Numbered from the stretch's first letter, positions 8,493 to 20,712 are shown. The stretch is 64,000 nt of DNA from Rhodoblastus sp963748385 (GCA_963748385.1 CAVVIQ010000010.1:194892-258891), one strand, 5' to 3'. A program made the numbers and translations. Notes: a model not told the origin generated them from the sequence alone.

Positions 8493-10652
8493 TCAGGCCT
8501 GCGGCTGTTCGGCGTCAGCCTTCGCGGCTTCGGCCCTGGCCTTGGCGTCGAGGTCCTCGCCGGTCTGCTGATCCACCGCGCGCATCGACAAGCGGACCTT
8601 GCCGCGATCGTCGAAGCCCAGCAGCTTGACCTTGACCTTGTCGCCTTCCTTGACCACGTCGGTGGTCTTGGCGACGCGCTGGGAGGCGAGCTGCGAAATG
8701 TGGACGAGGCCGTCGCGGGCGCCGAAGAAATTGACGAAGGCGCCGAAATCGGTGGTCTTGACCACGGTGCCCTCGTAAATATGGCCGATTTCCGGGTCGG
8801 AGGCGATCGACTTGATCCAGGCGATCGCGGCCTTGATCGCGTTGCCGTCGCTCGACGCGATTTTCACCGAGCCGTCGTCGTCGATATTGATCTTGGCGCC
8901 GGTCTTTTCGACGATCTCGCGGATCACCTTGCCGCCGGAGCCGATCACGTCGCGGATCTTGTCCGTCGGGATCTTCATGGTCTCGATGCGCGGCGCGAAT
9001 TCGCCGAGTTCGGCGCGGGCGTTGGCGATCGCCTTGGCCATTTCGTTCAGGATATGCAGGCGGCCGTCCCGGGCCTGGCCCAGCGCCACCTTCATGATCT
9101 GCTCGGTGATGCCGGCGATCTTGATGTCCATCTGCAGCGAGGTGACGCCGTGCTCGGTGCCCGCCACCTTGAAGTCCATGTCGCCAAGATGGTCCTCGTC
9201 GCCGAGAATGTCGGTCAGGACGGCGAAGCGCTCGCCCTCGAGGATCAGGCCCATGGCGATGCCGGCGGTCGGCCGCTTGAGCGGCACGCCGGCGTCCATC
9301 AGCGCCAGCGAGGCGCCGCAGACCGTCGCCATCGACGACGAGCCGTTGGACTCGGTGATCTCGGAGACGACGCGAACCGTGTAGGGGAACTCGGCCGCGG
9401 CCGGCAGCATCGGATGAATGGCGCGCCAGGCGAGCTTGCCATGGCCGACTTCACGACGGCCCGGCGAGCCGATGCGGCCGGTCTCGCCCACCGAATAGGG
9501 AGGGAAGTTGTAGTGGAGCAGGAAGTTTTCCCGATAGCTCCCTTCCAGCGAGTCGATGATCTGCTCGTCCTCGCCGGTGCCGAGCGTCGCCACCACCAGG
9601 GCCTGGGTTTCGCCGCGGGTGAAGATGGCGGAGCCATGGGTGCGCGGCAGAATGCCGACCTGCGCGGTGATCTGACGTACGGTCTTGAGGTCGCGGCCGT
9701 CGATGCGGACGCCGTCGTCGAGAATGTTCCAGCGCACGACCTTGGCCTGCAGATCGTGGAGCACGTCGGCGACGAACTGCTTGTCGAACTTCGCGTCGCC
9801 GCCTTCGGGGCAGAGCGCGGCGTTGACCTTGTCCTTCACCGCGTCCACCGCCGCATAGCGCTGCTGCTTGGCGGTGATCTTGTAGGCGGCGCGCAGATCG
9901 GTCTCGGCGATCGCGGCGACCGCCTTCTGGACTTCCGTCTTGTCCTGCAGATGGACGTTGCGCGGCTCCTTGGCGGCGCGCTCGGCGAGGCGGATGATGG
10001 CCTCGATCACCGGCTGGAAACCGGCGTGGCCGGCCATGACCGCGGCGAGCATGGTTTCTTCCGAAAGCTCCTTGGCTTCCGATTCGACCATCAGGACCGC
10101 GTCGGCGGTGCCGGCGACAATGAGATCGAGATCGGAGGTCTTGGCCTCGTCGATCGTCGGATTCACCTTCAGCGCGCCGTTGATATAAGCGACGCGGGCG
10201 CCGCCGACCGGGCCCATGAAGGGAATGCCGGAGAGCGTGAGGGCGGCGGAGGTCGCGACCATCGCCAGGATGTCGGGGTCGTTCTCCATGTCATGGCTCA
10301 GGACCGTGACGATGACCTGGGTGTCGTTGTAGTAGCCCTCCGGGAAGAGCGGGCGGATCGGACGGTCGATCAGGCGCGAGATCAGGGTCTCGCGCTCGCT
10401 TGGGCGACCCTCGCGCTTGAAAAAGCCGCCCGGAATGCGGCCGGCGGCGAAGGTCTTTTCCTGGTAATTGACGGTGAGGGGGAAGAAATCCTGGCCCGGC
10501 TTCGGCGTCTTGACCGAAACGACGGTGGCGAGCACCGTGGTTTCGCCATAGGTGGCCAGAACCGCGCCGTCGGCCTGGCGCGCGACGCGCCCGGTTTCGA
10601 AGGTGAGCTTGCGCCCGCACCAGTCGATTTCTTCGCGATGAATCTCGAACAT
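8493..10652 (-). CDS. pnp: Polyribonucleotide nucleotidyltransferase (PNPase)
   Basis: A 719-aa PNPase, the phosphorolytic 3'-5' exoribonuclease of the degradosome. Two RNase PH-like domains occupy the first ~550 residues (FFPLTVNYQEKTFAAG, FLLHYNFPPYSVGE). They are followed by a KH domain with the GSGGKVIREI loop and an S1 domain (GHIYEGTVVKTTDFGAFV) near the C-terminus, the complete family architecture. It is the last gene of the rimP-nusA-infB-rbfA-truB-rpsO-pnp series. A terminator-like hairpin between rpsO and pnp implies partly separate expression, as is known for rpsO-pnp in E. coli. Confidence 0.97.
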   Translation of the reverse strand: MFEIHREEIDWCGRKLTFETGRVARQADGAVLATYGETTVLATVVSVKTPKPGQDFFPLTVNYQEKTFAAGRIPGGFFKREGRPSERETLISRLIDRPIRPLFPEGYYNDTQVIVTVLSHDMENDPDILAMVATSAALTLSGIPFMGPVGGARVAYINGALKVNPTIDEAKTSDLDLIVAGTADAVLMVESEAKELSEETMLAAVMAGHAGFQPVIEAIIRLAERAAKEPRNVHLQDKTEVQKAVAAIAETDLRAAYKITAKQQRYAAVDAVKDKVNAALCPEGGDAKFDKQFVADVLHDLQAKVVRWNILDDGVRIDGRDLKTVRQITAQVGILPRTHGSAIFTRGETQALVVATLGTGEDEQIIDSLEGSYRENFLLHYNFPPYSVGETGRIGSPGRREVGHGKLAWRAIHPMLPAAAEFPYTVRVVSEITESNGSSSMATVCGASLALMDAGVPLKRPTAGIAMGLILEGERFAVLTDILGDEDHLGDMDFKVAGTEHGVTSLQMDIKIAGITEQIMKVALGQARDGRLHILNEMAKAIANARAELGEFAPRIETMKIPTDKIRDVIGSGGKVIREIVEKTGAKINIDDDGSVKIASSDGNAIKAAIAWIKSIASDPEIGHIYEGTVVKTTDFGAFVNFFGARDGLVHISQLASQRVAKTTDVVKEGDKVKVKLLGFDDRGKVRLSMRAVDQQTGEDLDAKARAEAAKADAEQPQA

Positions 10653-10821
10653 GCTTTATTGTCTCTCATGTAGGGGCTGTCGGGCGCTCCACCATGAGCA
10701 AGACGGCAAGACGCCGGGGAAAACGGCGTCTGACGATCCTGCCATGGCCCGAGCGCTCGGTCAGGCTGGAGGACGGCCCCTGCCGCCCTTCCGGTTGCGC
10801 GTGATTGCGCAAAAGCGAAAA

Positions 10822-10844
10822 CGCGGCCGGACAGGCCGGCCGCG
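10822..10844 (-). terminator. Hairpin after rpsO
   Basis: A perfect 9-bp stem (CGCGGCCGG / CCGGCCGCG, 5-base loop) lies just after the rpsO stop on the minus strand, followed by GTTTTCGCTTTT. It is placed like the attenuating terminator between rpsO and pnp in other bacteria. Confidence 0.75.
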
Positions 10845-10853
10845 CAAGTTTTT

Positions 10854-11123
10854 TTAACGGCGGATGCCGAGACGCTCGATCAGTGTCCGGTAGCGCGCTT
10901 CGTCGTTCTTTTTGACATAATCGAGAAGCTGACGGCGCAACGACACCAGCTTGAGCAGGCCGCGACGCGAGTGATTGTCCTTCACATGCGTCTTGAAATG
11001 CCCGGTCAGATTGGCGATGCGCTCGGTCAGAATGGCGACCTGCACTTCCGGCGAACCGGTATCGCCCGCTTTGGTGGCGTAGTCCTTGATGAGCGCGGAT
11101 TTGCGCTCGGCCGTGATCGACAT
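10854..11123 (-). CDS. rpsO: 30S ribosomal protein S15
   Basis: An 89-aa S15, the primary 16S rRNA binder of the platform. It has the family's start MSITAERK and the conserved core TGSPEVQVAILTERI...HFKTHVKDNHSRRGL. The ATG at 11123 has AGGACATCCG upstream and gives the family's usual length, so an upstream start at 11192 is rejected. A 207-base gap from truB could carry its own promoter. Confidence 0.97.
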   Translation of the reverse strand: MSITAERKSALIKDYATKAGDTGSPEVQVAILTERIANLTGHFKTHVKDNHSRRGLLKLVSLRRQLLDYVKKNDEARYRTLIERLGIRR

Positions 11124-11330
11124 CGGATGTCCTTTCTGATTGGGAAATCGCCTGACGCGAGGCCGCTCCGGGATGTCGTCCAGGGCGGTCAAACACAGGC
11201 GCGCCGCAAGCGCGAGGCGGCGGCGAAGTGGGCCTTATACACGAAATTCGCGGCGAAGCCAGCCCGCCCGCCGCGCATTTTACATGGAAAGGCATTGACA
11301 GGATCGGGCGGTTTGCCCTGCCCCACTCGT

Positions 11331-12236
11331 TCAATAAGGCAGATTGAACACCCGGTTGGGCAAAAACTCGCCGCGCTCGACCACGCCCGAAGCGATCACC
11401 ACGCCGGAGCAGACGGCATAGGCCGCGCCTTCGGCAGGCGCATCGCGCCCGCGTAAAATAACGGACTGGCCGCGCCGCGCGCGCGCCGCCATAGTGCGGT
11501 CGAGCAGGATGCAGGGCAGCTCGGTCAGGCCGGATTCGACGCTGAGCATGTCCTGATAAGCATGTTCCGGCGCCGCCAGCAAGTCTTCGAGCGCAACCGA
11601 ATGGTCCTCGAAAAACGGCCCGACCCGCATGCGGCGCAAAGCGGTGACGTGGCCGTGGCAGCCGAGCGCCCGGCCGAGGTCGCGGGCGATGGCGCGGACA
11701 TAGGTTCCCTTGCCGCATTCGGCCTCCAGCACCGCCTCGTCGGGCGTCGCGCCGACGAGGCGCAAGGCGTGGATGGTCACGGGGCGGGCTTTAAGTTCGA
11801 CCTTCTCGCCGTCGCGGGCGAGGTCATAGGCGCGCTCGCCATTGATCTTGATCGCCGAAAAGGCCGGCGGCTGCTGCATGATCTCGCCGGTGAAGCGCGG
11901 CAGCAGCGCGGCGATCGCCGCCGGGTCCGGCCGCGCGTCGCTGGTGGCGACCGCGCGCCCCTCCGCGTCGTCGGTGTCGGTCTCGACGCCCCAGCGCACG
12001 GTGAAGCGATAGGCCTTTTCGCCGTCCTGGACGAAAGGCACGGTCTTGGTCGCCTCGCCGAAGGCGACGGGAAGCACGCCCGAGGCGAGCGGGTCGAGCG
12101 TGCCGGCGTGGCCGGCCTTCTTGGCGTTGAACAGGCGTTTCAACTTCGAGACCGCCTGGGTCGAGGTGAGGCCGACCGGCTTGTCGAGCACGACCCAGCC
12201 ATTGACCTCCACGCGAGTCGAGCGGGGCGCGTTCAA
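11331..12236 (-). CDS. truB: tRNA pseudouridine-55 synthase TruB
   Basis: A 301-aa protein that makes the pseudouridine in the T-loop of tRNAs. The catalytic Asp lies in GHAGTLDPLASGVLPV. The N-terminal GWVVLDKPVGLTS and the C-terminal PUA-like part are present. It starts at a TTG that overlaps the rbfA stop (TTGA), so translation is coupled to rbfA. Confidence 0.95.
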   Translation of the reverse strand: MNAPRSTRVEVNGWVVLDKPVGLTSTQAVSKLKRLFNAKKAGHAGTLDPLASGVLPVAFGEATKTVPFVQDGEKAYRFTVRWGVETDTDDAEGRAVATSDARPDPAAIAALLPRFTGEIMQQPPAFSAIKINGERAYDLARDGEKVELKARPVTIHALRLVGATPDEAVLEAECGKGTYVRAIARDLGRALGCHGHVTALRRMRVGPFFEDHSVALEDLLAAPEHAYQDMLSVESGLTELPCILLDRTMAARARRGQSVILRGRDAPAEGAAYAVCSGVVIASGVVERGEFLPNRVFNLPY

Positions 12237-12652
12237 TGGCCGTCCTCTTCGTCCGTGGCCGGCGGCGCGAGATCCTGCGCCACCTTGGGCGAGTGCAGCA
12301 GCGCGTCGATCCTTGCGGCGTTGGCGAAGGATTCGTCGACCTTGAAGCGGATTTCCGGCGCATATTTCAGATTGATGCGATGGGCGACCTCGCCGCGCAG
12401 AAATTTCTTGTGGCGATCGAGAATGGCCACGATCTGCTCCTGCGCCTGGCCGCCTAGCGGCATGACATAGACGGTGGCGAGCTTGAGATCGGGACTCATC
12501 TTCACCGACGGCACGGTGACGACCAGCCCGGCGAGCTCGGGATCGTTGATTTCGCCGCGCGACAGCAATTGCGCCACGGCGTGGCGGATCAGTTCGGCCA
12601 CCCGCAACATGCGCTGGCTCGGCTCGCCGCCTTTGTGATGAACTCTAGACAT
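12233..12652 (-). CDS. rbfA: Ribosome-binding factor A
   Basis: A 139-aa single KH-like domain factor needed for late 30S maturation and cold adaptation. The core ISR-type helix RVAELIRHAVAQLLSRGE and LKLATVYVMPLGG match RbfA. AGAGG five bases ahead of ATG 12652 decides the start over the ATGs eight and seven codons upstream. The acidic end ATDEEDGH overlaps the start of truB. Confidence 0.93.
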   Translation of the reverse strand: MSRVHHKGGEPSQRMLRVAELIRHAVAQLLSRGEINDPELAGLVVTVPSVKMSPDLKLATVYVMPLGGQAQEQIVAILDRHKKFLRGEVAHRINLKYAPEIRFKVDESFANAARIDALLHSPKVAQDLAPPATDEEDGH

Positions 12653-12730
12653 TTCTGCCTCTTGGAGGCGCATCATTGACGGAAGTTCGCCCGACCCGCC
12701 AGGGCCGGCGAGGAGCGAACGCGACCGGCA

Positions 12731-12807
12731 GGGCGTCTGTCAGGACGCCCGTCTGACGACGGGCTACCGGCTTGATGCGAGGGGCGCCGACCCGCTTGCG
12801 GGTCGGC
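12731..12807 (-). promoter_or_regulatory. Hairpin-rich spacer between infB and rbfA
   Basis: The 162-base gap contains a perfect 9-bp hairpin right after the infB stop (GCCGACCCG/CGGGTCGGC, 12786-12807). A second perfect stem lies at 12746-12763 (GCCCGTC/GACGGGC), with an overlapping alternative stem GGCGTC/GACGCC (12731-12748). No T-run follows, so processing sites, weak terminators or alternative RNA structures are possible. Confidence 0.5.
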
Positions 12808-12814
12808 AATGTAA

Positions 12815-15510
<2,696 letters not shown>

Positions 15511-15514
<4 letters not shown>

Positions 15515-16293
15515 GAGTCCCACGAAATTTCGCCCGGCGGCCGATCGCCCCCGGCCCCGTCCTGACCTACCGCGCCAGAGGCTTCGCAGTCCTGCCCGAA
15601 AGCCTCGTTCGCTGTCAAATCCGCGCCTCCTTCGGAGCCGCTCTTATCGTCATCGCCGCGATATAGCGCAAGTCGGCGTGCGGAAGCGAGAAAAACCTTT
15701 GCAGCAGGACCCTGCTGAAGCGCGGCATGAACCACATTTCCCCGTCCGAGCGCCGAATCCATCTCGTCGATGGTAAGGATGTTGAATTCCGGCGGCGTCG
15801 GCATTTGGCCGAAGCGGCGGCGCAGCGCCTGCCGCAGTTTGCGCTTGCCTTCGCCTGAGCCGTCGCGGGCGTGAACCAGAGCGGCGATTTTCCCCGCGGC
15901 GATCGCCGCCTCGACCTTGGCGAAGCCGGTCACGACCAGGCCCGCCTTGTTGCCAAGCGCGAGGCCCTGGGCGGCGTCGCGCGCCAGAAGATTTTCGATC
16001 AGATCGGGCAGATCGGGCGAGGCGACGGCCTTGTCGCGCAGGCCGCGTGAAAAAAGCTGCTTCTTGACCGCCTGCGCCACCAGAGTTTTCGAGAGGCCGA
16101 CCCAGACGCCGCGCCCCGGCAATTTGCGTTTGAGGTCCGGCACCACGGCATGGTCCGGCCCCAGGACGAAACGGATCAGATTTTCAGGCGCGCGCGCCTC
16201 TCGCGTGACGATACAGGTGCGCTCCAGCCCCGCCCCCGCGGAGGGGACGACCGGTTCGCGCCGATCCTGTCCGGTTTCCAACGCCAAATCCAA
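15511..16293 (-). CDS. YlxR-like RNA-binding protein (DUF448 plus L7Ae-like domain)
   Basis: A 260-aa protein between nusA and infB. Its N-terminal domain has the YlxR signature (ERTCIVTREARAPENLIRF, then KLPGRGVWVG). A second domain (LVVTGFAKVEAAIAAGKIAALVHARD) resembles L7Ae-type RNA-binding folds. This two-domain form is usual in alphaproteobacteria; the acidic C-terminal tail is variable. The start is a TTG with AAAGGCGGG just ahead. The precise role is unknown; YlxR proteins bind RNase P RNA or nucleoid DNA in other bacteria. The stop overlaps infB. Confidence 0.85.
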
Positions 16294-16317
16294 CCCGCCT
16301 TTCGTCCTGACCGCACA

Positions 16318-17928
16318 TCAGGCGGTCTCGCCGCCTTCTTCCGCCTCGCCCAATTCGCCTTCGGCGTGAACGGCGAGATCGGCCTCGTCCACCCAGCCCA
16401 TTTTCACGCGGGCGCGCATGACAATGGCTTCGGCTTCTTCGCGGCTCACGTCGAGCCCTTCGAAAAAGCCCGGCGTGCGCACGGTTTCGCCGTTCCTCTT
16501 CTCGGTCCAGCCGACGAGATCGTCGCTGGCGCAGCCGGCGAGGTCCTCGATCGTCTTCACGTCGTTCTCGCCCAGCTTCACCATCATCGCCGTGGTGACG
16601 CCCTCGATCTCGCGCAATTCATCGGCGACGCCGAGCGCCTTGCGGCGTTCGTCCTGTTCGGCCTCGATCCGCGCCAGACATTCGCGGGCGCGGTTCTGGA
16701 TTTCCGCCGCCGTTTCGGCGTCGAAGCCTTCGATCGCCTCGACTTCCGACGGATCGACATAGGCCAGTTCGTCCACGGAGCGGAAGCCCTCGGAGGCGAG
16801 CAGCTGGCCCACCACCTCATCGACGTCGAGCGCCTGCATGAAGGTCTGGGTGCGTTCGACGAATTCCTTCTGCCGGCGTTCGGATTCTTCCGCCTCGGTC
16901 AGGATGTCGATGTCCCAGCCGGTGAGCTGCGAGGCGAGGCGCACATTCTGGCCGCGCCGCCCGATGGCCAGCGACAGCTGGTCGTCCGGCACCACCACTT
17001 CGATGCGCGAAGAATCCTCGTCGAGCACCACCTTGACCACTTCCGCCGGCTGAAGCGCGTTGACGATGAAGGTCGCGGCGTCGATCGACCAGGGAATGAT
17101 GTCGATCTTCTCGCCCTGAAGCTCGTTGACCACCGCCTGGACGCGCGAGCCGCGCATGCCGACGCAGGCGCCGACCGGATCGATCGAGGAATCGCGCGAG
17201 GTGACCGCGATCTTCGCCCGCGAACCCGGATCGCGCGCCACGGATTTCACCTCGATCACGCCGTCGTAGATTTCCGGCACTTCCTGCTGGAACAGCTTGG
17301 CCATGAACTGCGGATGGGTGCGCGACAGGAAAATCTGCGGCCCGCGCTGCTCGCGGCGCACGTCATAGACATAGGCGCGCACGCGGTCGCCGGGGCGGAA
17401 CAATTCGCGCGGGATCATTTCGTCGCGGCGGATGATCGCCTCGGCGCGGCCGAGATCGACGATCACATTGCCATATTCGACGCGCTTGACCACGCCATTG
17501 ATGATGTCGCCGATGCGGTCCTTGTATTCCTCATACTGGCGGTCGCGCTCGGCCTCGCGCACCTTCTGCACGATGACCTGCTTGGCCGACTGGGCGGCGA
17601 TGCGGCCGAATTCGATGGGCGGCAGCGGCTCGGCGATCCAGTCGCCGACTTCCGCCGCCGGATTGCGCTTGCGCGCCTCGGAGAGCAAAATCTGGGTGGC
17701 GTCGTTCTCGACCTGATCGACCACCAGCATCAGGCGCGAATAGCGCACCTCGCCGGTGCGCGGATTGATCTCGGCGCGGACTTCCGTTTCCTGGCCATAA
17801 CGGGAGCGCGCGGCCTTCTGCATCGCGTCCTCCATCGAGGCGAGAACGATCGAGCGGTCGATCGACTTGTCGCGGGCGACGGCGTCGGCGATCTGCAAAA
17901 GCTCCAACCGGTTGGCGCTGACGGCCAT
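16318..17928 (-). CDS. nusA: Transcription termination/antitermination factor NusA
   Basis: A 536-aa NusA. The N-terminal RNA-polymerase-binding domain comes first (residues 1-130), followed by an S1 domain (GVVKRVEYGNVIVDLGRAEAI). Two KH domains follow (GACVGMRGSRVQAVVNEL, AIGRRGQNVRLASQL), and then two acidic C-terminal repeats with helix-hairpin-helix character. AGGAGA precedes ATG 17928. It affects pausing and Rho-independent termination, so the hairpin in its own operon leader could be a self-regulation site. Confidence 0.97.
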   Translation of the reverse strand: MAVSANRLELLQIADAVARDKSIDRSIVLASMEDAMQKAARSRYGQETEVRAEINPRTGEVRYSRLMLVVDQVENDATQILLSEARKRNPAAEVGDWIAEPLPPIEFGRIAAQSAKQVIVQKVREAERDRQYEEYKDRIGDIINGVVKRVEYGNVIVDLGRAEAIIRRDEMIPRELFRPGDRVRAYVYDVRREQRGPQIFLSRTHPQFMAKLFQQEVPEIYDGVIEVKSVARDPGSRAKIAVTSRDSSIDPVGACVGMRGSRVQAVVNELQGEKIDIIPWSIDAATFIVNALQPAEVVKVVLDEDSSRIEVVVPDDQLSLAIGRRGQNVRLASQLTGWDIDILTEAEESERRQKEFVERTQTFMQALDVDEVVGQLLASEGFRSVDELAYVDPSEVEAIEGFDAETAAEIQNRARECLARIEAEQDERRKALGVADELREIEGVTTAMMVKLGENDVKTIEDLAGCASDDLVGWTEKRNGETVRTPGFFEGLDVSREEAEAIVMRARVKMGWVDEADLAVHAEGELGEAEEGGETA

Positions 17929-17946
17929 GGGTCTTCTCCTGAATGA

Positions 17947-18739
17947 TTACTTGTTGCCGGGACGGCCAGGCGCCGATTTCTTGGCGCCGCCGCCTTTCTT
18001 GAATTCCGCCCGCACGCCGGCCGGCAATACGGGTTTCGACTTTGGCGCCGCCTTGCCCGGAACATGCCGGCGGGCGGGCGCGGATTCCTGCGAATTCGCC
18101 GTCCTCGCCGCGCGCAAGAGCCTTGGCGGCGCGCAGCAACTCGCGGATCAAGGCTTCGGTCAGCATCAGCTTGGCCTCGTCGAGATCGCGCATGGCGAGT
18201 TTCGCCGCCTTTTCCTCGTCCGGGCCGGCGTCGGCCCGCTCAAGCGTCACGACGCAGTCGCGGCCCTCGCCCTCGACGGCGCGGACGACCCCGCGAAAAC
18301 GCTTGCGCCCGCTTTCATGGGCGAAGGCCAGTTCGATCCTGGCCTCCTTGCCGATCGCCCGGAAAAAGTCGGAGGCGCGCACCAGGGGGCGATCGAGGCC
18401 CGGCGAGGAGATCTCCAGCCGATAGGCCTGGCGGATCGGATCCTCGACATCGATCACCGGCGACAAAGCGTCGTGGATTTCCTCGCATTCGTCGATGGTC
18501 AGCGAACCGTCGGGCCGCTCGGCCATGATCTGGACGACCGTCCCCTGCCCGCTCATGATCTTGACCCGCACGAGGCGAAAGCCCATCGAGTTCAGCACAC
18601 GCTCGGAAATCGCGGCGATCCGCGCGGCCACGCCGGTCTCCGCGACGAAACGCGGCTCGTTGAGCGGAGCGTCCGCATTTTGGATGGGCGCGTCGAATGT
18701 CTCGCGAATGTCGGCGTCTGCGTGCTGCGTGGCGTTCAA
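17947..18739 (-). pseudogene. rimP: Ribosome maturation factor RimP, with a probable frameshift near the C-terminus
   Basis: The RimP core is intact (RIAAISERVLNSMGFRLVRV, SLTIDECEEIHDALSP, YRLEISSPGLDRPL), needed for 30S assembly. As written, its frame has no stop and would run far into nusA. A Lys/Pro-rich tail typical of RimP (KSKPVLPAG ... SAPGRPGNK, then TAA at 17947) is found in another frame. A single indel, somewhere around 18060-18110, would join core and tail. The proposed TTG start at 18739 is uncertain; the N-terminus could be longer. The gene is first in the operon. Because RimP and the operon matter for growth, an assembly error is likely. Confidence 0.8.
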
Positions 18740-18768
18740 ATTTGCGTCCGTTCGGTCCCTGGTAAAAC

Positions 18769-18806
18769 AAAAAAGAGCGGGTCCCGCCAGGGCCCCACTC
18801 CCGCTC
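18769..18806 (-). terminator. Terminator-like hairpin in the leader of the rimP-nusA operon
   Basis: A perfect 7-bp stem GAGCGGG/CCCGCTC (18775-18781 with 18800-18806) is followed on the minus strand by six T. It lies between the promoter and rimP, so it would act as an attenuator rather than an end-of-gene terminator. Confidence 0.65.
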
Positions 18807-18845
18807 AAGCCCTCGCGGGCCATGACGAAGATGTTGACTGCCGCC

Positions 18846-18874
18846 TATATAGTCCAATCGCCGGCCGGGCGCAA
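18846..18874 (-). promoter_or_regulatory. Predicted sigma-70-type promoter of the rimP-nusA-infB operon
   Basis: On the minus strand a TTGCGC box (18874-18869) and a TATATA box (18851-18846) are separated by exactly 17 bases, upstream of rimP and its leader hairpin. Confidence 0.65.
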
Positions 18875-19021
18875 GCTCGCCGCATCGCCGGATCGCCTCC
18901 CAACGGCGGCGCCGCCAACAAAAATGGCCGCCGCCCACAATGCCATTTGCCGAAGACGGCGCGAGGCTCTATCTTGTCTTAAGAGACGGACCAGCCTTTC
19001 ATTTTTCATTGCGGACCCACG

Positions 19022-19576
19022 ATGCGCGGCAAATCGGCGGCGGTTTTATTCGGTCTGGCGCTCGGCGCCACGCCCTTCGCCTGCGAGGCGAGGGTCGCCA
19101 TCACCATCGACCTTTCTTCCCAGACCATGACGGTGGACTCCGCCGAGGGCTCCTATTCCTGGCCGATTTCCTCGGCGCGCGCCGGCTATGTCACGCCGAG
19201 GGGCCATTTCGGCGTCGAGAGCCTTCAGTCCATGCATTATTCGAAAAAATACTACAATTCGCCGATGCCGCATTCGATCTTCTTCGACGGCGGCTTCGCC
19301 ATTCACGGGACATATGAAACGAGGTGGCTGGGCCAACCGGCCTCGCATGGATGCGTGCGCATTTCGCCCGCCAACGCCGCCACGCTCTACCGGCTGGTGC
19401 AGCAGGAAGGCGCAAGCATCACGATTGTCGGCGAACCTCCGGCGGGTCCGATCTGGGCCTCCGCCGGCGAAGCGGGCGCCGGGGGGCGGGCGGAGCGCCG
19501 CCATGGCGCCAGGCGCGTCCGCGAATCGAACGACAATCCACTCGCGCGGGTGTTCGGCGCGATATTCTCGCGCTAG
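19022..19576 (+). CDS. L,D-transpeptidase (YkuD domain), exported
   Basis: A 184-aa protein with an N-terminal signal sequence (about residues 1-23, cutting near CEA/RVA). A YkuD catalytic domain follows, with the HG and SHGCVR motifs around residues 98-117. Such enzymes make 3-3 crosslinks in peptidoglycan or tether outer-membrane proteins. The Arg-rich C-terminal tail after residue 150 is not part of the domain. It is transcribed divergently from rimP. Length is short but normal for single-domain members. Confidence 0.85.
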   Translation: MRGKSAAVLFGLALGATPFACEARVAITIDLSSQTMTVDSAEGSYSWPISSARAGYVTPRGHFGVESLQSMHYSKKYYNSPMPHSIFFDGGFAIHGTYETRWLGQPASHGCVRISPANAATLYRLVQQEGASITIVGEPPAGPIWASAGEAGAGGRAERRHGARRVRESNDNPLARVFGAIFSR

Positions 19577-19686
19577 GCGCATTCGGCGCGGGCGAAACGG
19601 CGGCGGCCGCGCCTGTGCTCCGGGCCTCGGAATTGGCCGCCCTCCGCCGTCTTGATGACGAAGGCGTTACGCGCGACGGCGCCAGA

Positions 19687-20712
19687 CTATTGCGCCCCCG
19701 AAAAGCGATTGACGAAATCGCCCAACGCGCGCGACGGCTGTCCATAGCTGACGATCCTGACATCCAGCGGCATGTTGGACGCCAATTCCAGGGCCCGGCG
19801 CATCGCCGCGAAGATCCAGTCTTCCTCGTTGCCAAAGGCGCCGCCGCCCAGAAGCGTCAGCAGGACGACGTTGGAGGGGCCGCGATGCGCGTTGAGGACG
19901 GCGGCCCAAAGGGTCGCCTCATAGGCCGCCTCGAGAACCAGTTTCGCAAACGGAGCCCATTCGGCCGACGGGACGTTGGAGTAGGCGACCGGAAGCGCCG
20001 AGCAGAACACCTGCGAAACGATCATCGGCGGGTCGTGGCGAAAATTCGTGACTTCCACGTCGCGGTGCAGGCCAATGCGTAATGCCCGCCGCACAGCGTC
20101 GATCTTGTCCGGCCCCGCGCTCCGAAGATGGGAAGAAATCGCCTTCAACCCCGATGCGCTGCAAAAGGCATAGCCGTTCCGCATGGTCCAGAGCTCTGGC
20201 GCAGACATGCCGACCGCATCGGCGAGAACCTCGCCGAGATCCGCAAGGCCGTCGAGTTGCCGCGACGCGGTCTGGCCGGTCTCTCCGTTCACCGGCGCAA
20301 AATAATTGCGGTAGATCGTCGCCGCGCCGGCCGCGATCGCGCAGGCCGGGCCTTGCGTGGGATCGTTCTGGTAGCGCGTGACGCCGTCGTCGGGCGTCAC
20401 CGACGGTCTGATCATTTCCAGCATGTTGAACTGGGAGGCGACCTGAAACAGCGCGCCGCGATAAACTTCCTCGGCATGCAATTTCCGGACGTCGCCTTGC
20501 ACGACGCTCAATTTCAAAGCCCCGGGCGCGACGCCGGACGAGGCCGCGCGTTTGCGCAATTCGCGCAGCGACGCGAGCTCCAGCTCCCCGACCTGAAAAC
20601 TCCGGTCATTGGCGCGTGAAACGAGCCGGTCGCCGTCCAGCGACAGGTTGGCGAGGACGTTGGCGCGGTTGCGCTCCTCGAAGCCGGTGAGGTCTTCAAA
20701 CCAATTTTCCAT
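19687..20712 (-). CDS. Macro-domain-like protein of unknown function
   Basis: A 341-aa soluble protein without signal or membrane segments. The middle has QGDVRKLHAEEVYRGALFQ followed by VASQFNMLEM and a TQGPACAIAAG loop. Near the C-terminus is NVVLLTLLGGGAFGNEEDW, a glycine-rich loop that resembles phosphate-binding loops of macro (ADP-ribose-binding) domains. From this I infer binding of ADP-ribose or a related nucleotide; it is not a typical single macro domain and could be a separate family. ATG 20712 is chosen as the plausible start of the conserved part. It lies 49 bases downstream of a phosphatase-like gene on the same strand. Confidence 0.5.
   Translation of the reverse strand: MENWFEDLTGFEERNRANVLANLSLDGDRLVSRANDRSFQVGELELASLRELRKRAASSGVAPGALKLSVVQGDVRKLHAEEVYRGALFQVASQFNMLEMIRPSVTPDDGVTRYQNDPTQGPACAIAAGAATIYRNYFAPVNGETGQTASRQLDGLADLGEVLADAVGMSAPELWTMRNGYAFCSASGLKAISSHLRSAGPDKIDAVRRALRIGLHRDVEVTNFRHDPPMIVSQVFCSALPVAYSNVPSAEWAPFAKLVLEAAYEATLWAAVLNAHRGPSNVVLLTLLGGGAFGNEEDWIFAAMRRALELASNMPLDVRIVSYGQPSRALGDFVNRFSGAQ

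Noticed and set aside
8700..10673. Long plus-strand frame opposite pnp
   Set aside because: Antisense shadow of a complete PNPase; low-complexity composition rich in Gly, Asp, Arg and His.
16150..17946. 598-codon plus-strand frame opposite nusA
   Set aside because: Shadow of a complete NusA.
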